Below are positions 9,030 through 17,365 of a stretch of DNA of 64,000 bases, piece by piece (the stretch's first letter is position 1; each line of letters opens with the position of its first letter). The notes beneath the pieces are model-generated. The model was not told the origin of the DNA. It ran no database searches and worked only from the letters and a program-made list of their open reading frames with translations. This stretch comes from Acidobacteriota bacterium. GTDB taxonomy: Bacteria; Acidobacteriota; Terriglobia; Acidiferrales; UBA7541. The translations under genes and the position numbers were made by a program. The stretch spans positions 47,641-111,640 of the forward strand of contig JABCYZ010000018.1 in the NCBI GenBank assembly GCA_013289955.1. Reading direction: 5' to 3'.

Positions 9030-9131
9030 TCATTTTTCGACGAGAAAGTTCCTGACTCCGTCAGCCCATTTCCGGATCGAAGGATTTGCGAATCAGTTCC
9101 ATCGGTGTGTTCACAATGCTATCGCCTCACC
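9030..9131 (-). pseudogene. Relic 3' end of a second carbamoyltransferase
   Basis: Between the live carbamoyltransferase stop and the next gene, the minus strand reads GEAI (near 9131), then after a small frameshift VNTPMELIRKSFDPEM, then after another shift ADGVRNFLVEK and a stop at 9032-9030. This parallels the live gene's end, GEAIVHTPTDAVRTFF followed by IGPFLVEK. The protein-level match with different nucleotides suggests a diverged tandem paralogue that has been almost entirely deleted rather than a recent duplication. Confidence 0.55.
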
Positions 9132-9164
9132 CAGCTGCGATCCAATCGAAATTTCCGGGTCGAA

Positions 9165-10847
9165 TCACGGTCCTTTTTCTACAAGGAAGGGGCCGATAAC
9201 CAGCGCATCCATGCCCGAGCTGAAGAAAGTACGCACCGCGTCCGTCGGCGTGTGCACGATGGCTTCGCCGCGCAGATTGAAGGATGTATTCATGAGGACC
9301 GGCACGCCGGTGCGTTTGTCAAATTCGTCGATTACGCGCCAGTAGAGGGGGTTGATCTCTTTCTCCACAGTTTGCGGCCGTGCGCTTCCGTCAACGTGAG
9401 TGACGGAGGGGATCACGCTGCGCTTTTCCTTGCGGACCTGCGCTGTCAGAACCATGAAAGGAGAATCCGTAACGCTCTCGAGATAATCGCCAGCGGTCTC
9501 CTTCTTGAGCGAAGGTGCAAAAGGTCTCCACCACTCGCGAAATTTCACCGCGTTATTTACCTTGGCGTTCATTTCCGGATCTCGCGGATCGGCGAGGATC
9601 GAACGGCTGCCTAGCGCACGCGGCCCAAACTCCATTCGTCCCTGAAACCAACCAAGAATCTTCCCCTCGGATAACAGCTCTGCCGCTGCCGCTCCTGGAT
9701 CTTCGAGGCGCGTATATCGCAGCTTGTAAGTACGCAAGGCAGCCTCAATCGTGTCATCGTCGAACGAAGGGCCAAGATAGGCTTGACGCATAGGCTTGTT
9801 CGGCAACTTGCCGCCACTATCGAGATATGGGGCGAGCGCCGCGCCGAGCGCAACACCGTCATCCGACGCAGCGGGCTGCACGAATATTTCGTCTACGAGG
9901 CCGGCGGTTAGTATTTTCCCATTGGCTTTCGAATTCAGAGCCACGCCACCTGCGAGGCACAAATTGCGGCAACGCGTTTTGTCGATCGCCAAACGCACCA
10001 CGTTCATCATCGCGGTTTCGCAGGCATCCTGAACAGCATAGGCAATGTTCTTGTACCTGTCGTCAATCTCGCTTTCCGCAACGCGAGGCGGACCGAGCAA
10101 TGAAGTCATAAGGGCAAACGGAGCCACTCCATTCGCCACGAGTTTTCTAGTGTGGACGCGGTAGGGCACAGCGCGCAGATCGATGAACGCACTGAGGTCC
10201 ACTCCCGGTTGCCCGTACGGTGCGAGCCCCATCACTTTCCATTCATCGCTGTTTCGGTGAAACCCAAGAAACTCAGTGAACTCGCTGTAGAAATATCCCA
10301 CCGAGTCGGGGAACGGGATCGTCAATACGTGATCAAGTCGCCCATCGTGTCCTCGCCAGATGGATGTGCCTTCCCACGCGCCTCGTCCGTCCATGACTAC
10401 TACCGCAGCGTCGTTATAGCCAGAGTAGCCGTAGGCGCTAAGCGCATGCGCGAGGTGGTGATCCACGAACCTCATGCGTGCTTTCACTCGGCCGAAGCGC
10501 TGCGCGAAGGTCTTGGCGCCCCCGCTTTGGTGCCAGTTGCTTGCGAAGTAACGGGTAGAATTCAGCAGGTTCAGATAGTTGAATGGCATGCGGCGTGTCG
10601 CAAAGCATTTAAGATCGTGCCGGAAGAACGGTCCAGGGGCCGGCCAGCCAAAACATACTTCGTCCAGCTGGTCAGGATTGGACTTGGCAAAGGCAAGACA
10701 TGCCCGGATCGCAAGATGCGGAAAGCTAGCATCGTGCTTTAGTCGGCTAAGACGCTCTTCGGCAACGGCGAAAAGCAATTCGCCATCTCGCACGATGCAC
10801 GCCGAAGAATCGTGCATTTGAGAGTAATTGATCCCCAGCGTCAGCAT
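9165..10847 (-). CDS. Carbamoyltransferase, NodU/CmcH family
   Basis: The 560-residue protein opens with LGINYSQMHDSSACIVRDGE, the ASKHA-like N-terminus of O-carbamoyltransferases, followed by DHHLAHALSAYGYSGY and VVVMDGRG. The C-terminal domain has LCLAGGVALNSKANGKI and MEFGPRALGSRSILADPRD, both highly conserved in the family. Such enzymes move a carbamoyl group from carbamoyl phosphate to a hydroxyl of a sugar or antibiotic. Within this cluster the acceptor is probably a sugar of the exported polysaccharide or glycan. The length fits the family (about 550-600). Start ATG 10847 coincides with the conserved N-terminus. Confidence 0.92.
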   Translation of the reverse strand: MLTLGINYSQMHDSSACIVRDGELLFAVAEERLSRLKHDASFPHLAIRACLAFAKSNPDQLDEVCFGWPAPGPFFRHDLKCFATRRMPFNYLNLLNSTRYFASNWHQSGGAKTFAQRFGRVKARMRFVDHHLAHALSAYGYSGYNDAAVVVMDGRGAWEGTSIWRGHDGRLDHVLTIPFPDSVGYFYSEFTEFLGFHRNSDEWKVMGLAPYGQPGVDLSAFIDLRAVPYRVHTRKLVANGVAPFALMTSLLGPPRVAESEIDDRYKNIAYAVQDACETAMMNVVRLAIDKTRCRNLCLAGGVALNSKANGKILTAGLVDEIFVQPAASDDGVALGAALAPYLDSGGKLPNKPMRQAYLGPSFDDDTIEAALRTYKLRYTRLEDPGAAAAELLSEGKILGWFQGRMEFGPRALGSRSILADPRDPEMNAKVNNAVKFREWWRPFAPSLKKETAGDYLESVTDSPFMVLTAQVRKEKRSVIPSVTHVDGSARPQTVEKEINPLYWRVIDEFDKRTGVPVLMNTSFNLRGEAIVHTPTDAVRTFFSSGMDALVIGPFLVEKGP

Positions 10848-11238
10848 CTCGGCTCAGGCACGGACCACCTTGATTCCGCAGCACCAAGTCATCGGAATAT
10901 TCACCCCTGACATTTCAAGGATTCTCCGGAACTCGATTGCACACTGTCTCCGTCAAGATTTGCAGCTATCGCCGCGCCAGGTCTTGCCGGCTGCAGTTGG
11001 GGCTAATCCAATTATTGTCTGAAAATAGGGCATGGAAACAGTTCAAATGATTAATCACAGCCACGCAACAATCGAAAGTTCGCATCAAAGCCGAATGATT
11101 CACGACCGGATCTGCTGCGTTTGCGGCGCGAATAGTTTGCTTGACCACTCAAATTAAGACAAGGGAGAGCTGCCCAACGTGTTTAAGTGTACTGCGAATC
11201 GTACATGCCTTCATGTTCGCGAGCGGTACAAGCGGTTC
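10848..11238. other. 391-base intergenic stretch, no intact gene
   Basis: No convincing gene is seen. On the minus strand a short frame ends at about 10856 with RILEMSGVNIPMTWCCGIKV then VRA and a stop. It reads like the tail of a protein but has an in-frame stop about 30 codons upstream, so it may be a relic. The remainder is moderately AT-rich and may hold the promoter of the minus-strand carbamoyltransferase gene. Confidence 0.4.
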
Positions 11239-12309
11239 TCATCTATTATCTCTCGGCCGCTGTTCAACAATCGGCGCGGCAGCGGTCGGCTTGCCGATCA
11301 AATTCCGAAAATGGTGAAGTTCATTGGAGCCATACCATTGCTGAATCTTGTAAAAACTGCGCGGAGGCAAGACCAGAGTTGCCCCAAGGACAAGGGCTTT
11401 GAATAAACGGTAGCCCACCGGCCGGTCCTTGTAGCTGTAGTTATAGGCCGCCTTTTCAATACGATAGGTCTCCCAAGGCATCCCGCCATCGAGCCCGAGG
11501 CGCATGCGGCCTGCATCGACCCAAATAGGCTCGATGACGGCGGCAATGATGTCATCACGAATACCCAGTGCACGAAGGCGCGGGGGCAAACACTGCTGTA
11601 ATACTTCGAGAACTCTCTGTTTTCGTCTTGTCTTCTTGTCGTCCTTTTCGGAGTGCTGAAAGAGATTACCCTCGTGAAAGCGGTAATAAAACAACGGCTT
11701 GTCCAATACCAGCGCAGGAGCCAGCGCGGGAGCAAGCGTAAACATGTATTCGTCGGCCTCAATCACTAATTCCTCCGGGAACGGGAGGATTTGATCGAGA
11801 AGTTTCCTGCGAATGGTCATCTTCGTGGTCCCGAGGAAACAACGCAGGTGAGTGAAGAGAACAGCGGTTGGCAAGTCCTGCAGATGGAGCAATGTGTTTT
11901 TTTCTGGAACTACGACACCGTTAGGACGACCGTCAGCATACACCTCATACTGACCATGGCCGACGGCCCCCAGCTCCGGGTTCTTTCTTAGTTCGGACAC
12001 AGCAAGTTGGAGTTTCGTGGGAACCCACCAATCGTCACCGTCAAGAAATGAAACAATTTCGCCTTTGCATTCGGGAATCCCCGCGTTAAACGCCGATGCC
12101 TGTCCTCCATTTGGCTTGCGAATCAGACGCACCTGCGGCTCAAACTTTCGAACGATTTCCGGCGTGCCATCGCTCGATCCGTCGTCAACAACAATAATTT
12201 CCCGTTCCGCCGCCGGGAAATCCTGCTCTATCGCGCTGAGGATCGCCTGCTCGATGAACTTTTCGTGGTTATACGTATCGATGAGTATGCTGACAAAAGG
12301 TTTTGGCAT
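11239..12309 (-). CDS. Family 2 glycosyltransferase
   Basis: The 356-residue protein starts with MPKPFVSILIDTYNHEKFIE, the GT-A nucleotide-binding strand of GT2 enzymes. It continues with IIVVDDGSSDGT (UDP-binding DD), PNGGQASAFNAGI and FLDGDDWW, the DxD-type metal site. A C-terminal region after residue 230 is charged and helical with no clear membrane anchor. It is a paralogue of the GT2 gene ending at 14766, sharing the ILIDTYN/NGGQ/LD(G/A)DD framework. It probably adds one sugar during assembly of the cell-surface glycan. Confidence 0.9.
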   Translation of the reverse strand: MPKPFVSILIDTYNHEKFIEQAILSAIEQDFPAAEREIIVVDDGSSDGTPEIVRKFEPQVRLIRKPNGGQASAFNAGIPECKGEIVSFLDGDDWWVPTKLQLAVSELRKNPELGAVGHGQYEVYADGRPNGVVVPEKNTLLHLQDLPTAVLFTHLRCFLGTTKMTIRRKLLDQILPFPEELVIEADEYMFTLAPALAPALVLDKPLFYYRFHEGNLFQHSEKDDKKTRRKQRVLEVLQQCLPPRLRALGIRDDIIAAVIEPIWVDAGRMRLGLDGGMPWETYRIEKAAYNYSYKDRPVGYRLFKALVLGATLVLPPRSFYKIQQWYGSNELHHFRNLIGKPTAAAPIVEQRPRDNR

Positions 12310-12495
12310 CTGCTAGTAATCGTCGGCTGACTACTTGATTCTCTTCAAAAAAAGCTCGCGCCAGCGCGCGGATGTCCCCCGATCAAGTCTACGACATCTT
12401 CGCCACGGGGGTCTTTTCTTTGGCCCGGGCATCCGGAAGATCTGTTGTCGGGGAACCGGCAGGAACGGAGATTCGTCTAGAAGTCCTCGCGAACT

Positions 12496-13458
12496 TCACA
12501 CCGCGCTGGTGCGAGACTTGCTGCCCACTTCTTCTTCATACCACTGAATGGTTTTCCGCAGACCATCTCGAAGCGGCGTCTTCGCTCGCCACCCAAACTC
12601 CGCCAGCGCCCGCGAAGTGTCCAGACAGCGCCGCGGTTGCCCGTCAGGCTTCGTCGCGTCCCATCTCACGGCGCCCTCGAACCCCACCAGCGAACCGACC
12701 AGTTCCAGCAAATCGCGCACACTGATTTCTTCGCCCGATCCCAAATTTACGAGTTCCGGCTTCTCGTACTTCTCGGCAGCGACTACGATGGCTTCCGCCG
12801 CGTCCTCCACATACAAAAACTCCCGCGTCGCGCTACCGGTCCCCCATGCCGTGATTTCGGCCGCCTTGGCCTGCTTCGCTTCCCAGCATTTGCGGATCAG
12901 GGCAGGAATCACGTGCGAGCTTTCCAGATCAAAGTTGTCCCGCGGTCCATACAAATTGACAGGAGTAAGATAGATGCCCCGAAACCCGTATTGTTGTCTG
13001 TACGCCTGCAGCTGTACGAGAAGCATTTTTTTCGCAAGCCCGTAAGGGGCGTTCGTCTCTTCCGGATAACCATCCCAGAAATTCTCTTCGCTAAACGGCA
13101 CAGGCGTGAACTTCGGATACGAACAAATAGTTCCAGCGCAAACAAATTTCTCGACTCCCGCAATGCGGCCTGCTTCGATGGCATTGATGCCCATCACGGC
13201 GTTGTCGTAAAAGAATCTACCGGGGTTTGCCCGGTTCGCTCCGATACCGCCCACGACCGCCGCAAGGTGGATAAAAATATCCGGCCGCAAATCCTTATAA
13301 AGCCGTAGCGCTTCCGATTTTTCCCGCAGGTCGTATTCCCGGCTATGCGGCGTGGCGATCTCGCGGCAACCCGCTGCGCGCAGCTTCTCCACGACGAACG
13401 ATCCTAGAAATCCGTTGCCCCCGCTCAACACCGCGCGCCGATTTTCCCAAAAACCCAT
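12496..13458 (-). CDS. fcl: GDP-L-fucose synthase
   Basis: The 320-residue short-chain dehydrogenase has the nucleotide-binding GGNGFLGSFVVEKL, then IFIHLAAVVGGIGANRANPG, which is close to the GDP-fucose synthase signature, and the catalytic Tyr/Lys pair in APYGLAKKMLL. SATREFLYVEDAAEAIV is also typical. The enzyme epimerises and reduces GDP-4-keto-6-deoxymannose to GDP-L-fucose. It lies 10 bases downstream of the GDP-mannose dehydratase gene, so the two consecutive steps are co-transcribed and supply GDP-fucose to the neighbouring glycosyltransferases. Confidence 0.93.
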   Translation of the reverse strand: MGFWENRRAVLSGGNGFLGSFVVEKLRAAGCREIATPHSREYDLREKSEALRLYKDLRPDIFIHLAAVVGGIGANRANPGRFFYDNAVMGINAIEAGRIAGVEKFVCAGTICSYPKFTPVPFSEENFWDGYPEETNAPYGLAKKMLLVQLQAYRQQYGFRGIYLTPVNLYGPRDNFDLESSHVIPALIRKCWEAKQAKAAEITAWGTGSATREFLYVEDAAEAIVVAAEKYEKPELVNLGSGEEISVRDLLELVGSLVGFEGAVRWDATKPDGQPRRCLDTSRALAEFGWRAKTPLRDGLRKTIQWYEEEVGSKSRTSAV

Positions 13459-13468
13459 TCCGTGCCCC

Positions 13469-14560
13469 TCAGTGCTGCGAAGCTTGCCCTTCCACGGCCT
13501 CCATCACTCTCGTCACCGAATTGTGCCAATGATTCCAGTGGCTGAATTTCTTTTCCAGAATCGCTTTTCCTCGCCCGAGCGGCGAAAGGCCCGCGGCCTC
13601 TAAATCCGCGTCCACCATGATCGCCACCAGTTCGCTGAATCCGATCCGCGTTTCCCAGCCAAGTTTTTCCCGGGCCTTGCGCGTATCCGCAATCAGGCAA
13701 TCCACTTCCAGTGGACGCATGTAACGATCCGACATTTTTACGTGCTTGCGCCAGTCCAGCCCCGCATACCCAAACGCTTCCTCCACGAACTCGCGAACGG
13801 AATGCGCTTCGCCCGTTCCGATGACGATATCCTCGGCCGTATCTTGCTGCAGCATCTTCCAGATCGCTTCCACGTATTCCGGTGCGTAACCCCAATCGCG
13901 CCTCGCATCGAGATTGCCAAGAAAGAGAGTGTCCTGCTTCCCGGCGACGATGGCCGCAACCGCGCGCGTAATTTTCCGTGTCACAAACGTCTCGCCTCGC
14001 CGCGGACTCTCGTGATTGAACAGAATCCCGTTGCTCGCATAAAGTTTGTAGCCCTCGCGATAAATTCGCGTCATCCAGTAGGCGTACACTTTCGCCACGG
14101 CATAGGGGCTGCGCGGTTCAAAGAGCGTCGTTTCGCTCTGCGGCGGCTTTGCCGAACCGAACATCTCCGAGCTCGACGCCTGATAGAACCGCGTCTTGCA
14201 CCCGGCCCGGCGAATCGCTTCGAGCAGCCGCATCGTGCCCAGCCCGGTGATATCGCCGGTGTATTCCGGCATATCAAAACTCACGCGCACGTGGCTTTGC
14301 GCCGCGAGGTGATAAAGCTCATCCGGCGCGAAGCTGTAAACCAGATGCAGCACCCACTCCGTGCTGGAAAGATCGCCGTGATGCAGAAAGAGCCGTGTGC
14401 TCGCCTCATTCGGATCCTGATAGATGTGATCGATGCGCTTCGTGTTAAATGTGCTCGCGCGTCGGATGATCCCGTGCACTTCATATCCTTTGGACAGCAG
14501 CAATTCCGCGAGGTACGATCCGTCCTGCCCGGTAATGCCCGTGATCAGTGCGCGTTTCAT
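13469..14560 (-). CDS. gmd: GDP-mannose 4,6-dehydratase
   Basis: The 363-residue protein begins MKRALITGITGQDGSYLAEL, the NADP-binding glycine motif of Gmd, followed by GYEVHGIIRRAS, HHGDLSSTEWVL, YHLAAQSHVRVSF, SSSEMFG and the catalytic SPYAVAKVYAYWMT (Tyr-x3-Lys). NHESPRRGETFVTRKITRAV is a Gmd-specific block. It converts GDP-mannose to GDP-4-keto-6-deoxymannose, the substrate of the next enzyme. Length and motifs agree with a complete gene. Confidence 0.96.
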   Translation of the reverse strand: MKRALITGITGQDGSYLAELLLSKGYEVHGIIRRASTFNTKRIDHIYQDPNEASTRLFLHHGDLSSTEWVLHLVYSFAPDELYHLAAQSHVRVSFDMPEYTGDITGLGTMRLLEAIRRAGCKTRFYQASSSEMFGSAKPPQSETTLFEPRSPYAVAKVYAYWMTRIYREGYKLYASNGILFNHESPRRGETFVTRKITRAVAAIVAGKQDTLFLGNLDARRDWGYAPEYVEAIWKMLQQDTAEDIVIGTGEAHSVREFVEEAFGYAGLDWRKHVKMSDRYMRPLEVDCLIADTRKAREKLGWETRIGFSELVAIMVDADLEAAGLSPLGRGKAILEKKFSHWNHWHNSVTRVMEAVEGQASQH

Positions 14561-14765
14561 GAGCGCTCTTTCTTGTCTTTGGCGTTCCCTAAATCGGTTG
14601 AGTCTAGGCTCAATATCATTATCTTGAGATGCCTCTTTATTCTATAAGCCATATCGGAAAATACAAACGAATGCTCTTTCTCTAGTTCTTTGCGGCAGGC
14701 TTCCTCTGTCTTCCGGAGACCCGGCGAGCCATTCAACCCGCAACGGGGAACGTCAAGGCGAAGAA

Positions 14766-15818
14766 CTATGGCGACGGGGATGCGGAACCACCGTCTGATC
14801 GGCGGTGTTTCCGGCGGGTCAGCGTTTCGCGCCATTCGTCCAGCCAGTGAAAATGTTCGTATCCAACGACCAACGAACCCATCATATTGAGGTAATTAAT
14901 CAGTCGAAGGCGCCGCGTCATCAGGCCAAAGTGATTCCGGTTGGATTCAAAAAGATGCCTGAAGAAGCGGATGCGCCCCGGCGAAGTGACCGCAAACTCT
15001 TCGCGTTCGAGAATCGTTTTCCAGCGGCTCAGAGTTGCGCGGACCGTAGGCTGAGCCAAGTCGTAGCCGTGCGATCGAAACCATTGCGTCAGGCCGTCGA
15101 CAAGCGCGCCGAGCGTCACCACCCGGCGGTTGCGTCTCTCCATGTCCTTGTTTTTGTCTTCGCTTGCCTCAGAAAGGTAATAGAGATTTGATCCGTGAAA
15201 CCTGTATACGCCCAGAGGCTCATCGATGGCCGCTACGGGCGCGAGAAACAGCGCGAGCGCCTGAATGTAGCCGTCTGCCTGTATCCTGATCTCCTCCGGA
15301 ATCGGCAGAACTCTCTCGAGTATGGACTTGCGAAAGGCGAGACTGGACATCGACGTGGGATGGAACGTAAGAATTGTTTCTGTGGTGGCCGCCAGGTTCC
15401 CGCTCATGGGCATAAACAGACCGTCGCGAAGCTTGCCGGTGCGGGCGTCCAACTCCCGCATGCGGTGATGAACCATGCCCGCCTGAGGATTCGCTTCAAA
15501 GGCCTCGATCACGCGGCGCACCTTTTCAGGCAACCAGTAGTCGTCCGCGTCGAGCAGGACTATGAATTCCCCTCTGGCTTTCTCGACTCCGAAATTGACC
15601 GCCGAACCTTGTCCGCCATTCTGTTTGAGGAAATACTGAACCCGCGAACCATACTTCGTGACACGTGAGGACGTATCATCCGTCGAGCCATCATCGACGA
15701 TCAACACTTCCATTTGTTCGGCGGGAAAATCCTGGCCGAGTGTGCTGCCGATGGCTTCCTCGATGAAGTGCCCATAATTATACGTGTCGATGAGAACCGT
15801 GACGCGCGGATGCGGCAT
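14766..15818 (-). CDS. Family 2 glycosyltransferase
   Basis: A GT-A enzyme. I place the start at ATG 15818 (MPHPRVTVLIDTYNYGHFIE), because the paralogue starting at 12309 begins at the equivalent residue. A longer reading from 15869 adds 17 residues with no family match. Motifs: VLIVDDGSTDDTS, QNGGQGSAVNFGV, and VLLDADDYW for the metal site. The C-terminal region is Arg-rich and partly amphipathic. About 200 bases separate it from gmd downstream. It probably acts in the same glycan pathway as its neighbours. Confidence 0.9.
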   Translation of the reverse strand: MPHPRVTVLIDTYNYGHFIEEAIGSTLGQDFPAEQMEVLIVDDGSTDDTSSRVTKYGSRVQYFLKQNGGQGSAVNFGVEKARGEFIVLLDADDYWLPEKVRRVIEAFEANPQAGMVHHRMRELDARTGKLRDGLFMPMSGNLAATTETILTFHPTSMSSLAFRKSILERVLPIPEEIRIQADGYIQALALFLAPVAAIDEPLGVYRFHGSNLYYLSEASEDKNKDMERRNRRVVTLGALVDGLTQWFRSHGYDLAQPTVRATLSRWKTILEREEFAVTSPGRIRFFRHLFESNRNHFGLMTRRLRLINYLNMMGSLVVGYEHFHWLDEWRETLTRRKHRRSDGGSASPSP

Positions 15819-15881
15819 TGCTTTCTGATTATGCGTGAAGCCGGAGTCGAAATAAAGCAACCCCCGCAAGCGTCGCAGAGA

Positions 15882-16823
15882 TCACGGCTTTGTCTGGGGT
15901 CTTTGCTGAGCTTTTGACCTGAGTCCGAGTGCCGACCTCAACGGGCGTGTAACATCGAGGAAGAAAAACCAAACCGGGTGCCACACAGTGGCGAGGACGT
16001 CAGAATACCAGGAGAGCGTGGGGTTCCGCTGCAGAGCGTGGCCGAATCTTTTCCAGTTGTTCTTGATCTGGTCCGATACCAAGACCAGGGGAGCATCCGA
16101 GATTATCCGCATGCGTTTCCAGCCGCCTGCCAACTTGAAGTTATACTTGGCTTCCTCCCCGTCGTAAACGCCCGTTTTTCCTTCCGGATGGTGCAGATAG
16201 TCGTGGTTCTGGTGGATCGCGACGAGTGTCCTCGACGCGTCGATGACCGGGTTGCCTGACTCGATTCCTTTCCAGACCATCCAATTGTCCCATCCGGCCC
16301 GGCCAACAAGAAGCGGTGGCAGGTCTGCTCCAAAAAGCCCTCGAGAAAATGCGAAATAATCGATGAACCACGGCGGCCGCTGCTTATTTTCCGCCAGGGC
16401 CCGGCTACGCATTTGGTCGGCCCAGCCTTTCACTGAAAAATCGATGGGTTCGTTGACCTCTGTGTCCCAGCGCCTGCCGAGCAGAAGAAATTGGGCATAT
16501 TGTTTTTTTATTCGTTCGAGGGCTTCAACAAAATCCGGTAGGAAAACGATGTCGCAATTCGAGTAGCACAGGAGGTCGTAGCGCGCAATTTCTTGAGCCC
16601 GGTTGAAGATGTAGTCGACACGATTCGTGCCGAGCTCATTTTTCTCGGTGTGCGGTTCGTGACGAATCCCCAACTCCTTTGCCACCTCCGCGGCGCCCAT
16701 GTCGTCCCCGAATAGAATAACTTCGACGTCGCCATGCAGCAGCGTCCAGCTCTTCAGGGCATTTCGTTGGATAACGCCGATGTGCCCCACAAACGGCTTG
16801 GCGGTCGTGAAAAAGGTAAGCAT
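15882..16823 (-). CDS. Glycosyltransferase-like protein of the polysaccharide cluster
   Basis: The 313-residue reading starts at ATG 16823 (MLTFFTTAKPFVGHIGVIQR). The frame stays open upstream but reads Arg-rich, unlikely sequence. The fold looks like a GT-A glycosyltransferase: an early strand, EVILFGDD, then RYDLLCYSNCDIVFLPDFVE, where CDIVF carries a DxD-like acidic site, and GWDNWMVWKGI near residue 200. There is no exact family that I can name with confidence. It lies between two glycan-synthesis genes and is read in the same direction. Confidence 0.7.
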   Translation of the reverse strand: MLTFFTTAKPFVGHIGVIQRNALKSWTLLHGDVEVILFGDDMGAAEVAKELGIRHEPHTEKNELGTNRVDYIFNRAQEIARYDLLCYSNCDIVFLPDFVEALERIKKQYAQFLLLGRRWDTEVNEPIDFSVKGWADQMRSRALAENKQRPPWFIDYFAFSRGLFGADLPPLLVGRAGWDNWMVWKGIESGNPVIDASRTLVAIHQNHDYLHHPEGKTGVYDGEEAKYNFKLAGGWKRMRIISDAPLVLVSDQIKNNWKRFGHALQRNPTLSWYSDVLATVWHPVWFFFLDVTRPLRSALGLRSKAQQRPQTKP

Positions 16824-16886
16824 TCTCGTCCAAACGGACTCACAGGGCGGTCGTCTTCGGTGCGACACGCGCGCACGGGCCGCCAT

Positions 16887-17365
16887 TCCCGTTGGAAGAA
16901 TAGCAGCACCCGCGTTTTTTGGAAGCTGGGAACACCAACAAATGCATGGAGGAAGAACGGCGCTGGCTCCCTTGCGGACCGGCCGCCTGTGGCCAACCGG
17001 AAGTTCAGCCAGTAAGCTTTGAAATTCTGTGGCGCGTTCGTCTGGATCGCCACATAATTCGCGCCGCTGACACCTTGGTCCGGGGTTGATGCGACATCCC
17101 GGCGGCGCTCAACATTGTCATTCCCGCCCGCAGCAGGCGCTGCACAAAACGCGGCTGGATCTCTGCGAAATGGTCGTACCTCAGCTCATGATCCAGCCCT
17201 TCCACACCAGCTCTCCCCCCGATCAGGCCGGCCGACAACCAGCTTCCCGCCAGCGGTCCCCGCATAGCCCGCTCAAGTACATAAAGTCTGGGAACTTTTT
17301 TGGTAAGTTGTGTTAATAATGACTGGGGCTTCCAGTTCTGCCTACTCTTTCTTGGGGATAATTCA
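16887..17365. other. Possible decayed coding sequence between divergent genes
   Basis: No intact gene is present. On the minus strand one frame reads LDHELRYDHFAEIQPRFVQR near 17160-17215. A different frame reads VASTPDQGVSGANYVAIQTN then APQNFKAYWLNFRL near 17020-17092. Both look protein-like but are out of register with each other, so this may be a frameshifted relic. I cannot name the family. The promoter of the lipoprotein gene starting at 17366 must also lie here. Confidence 0.3.
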
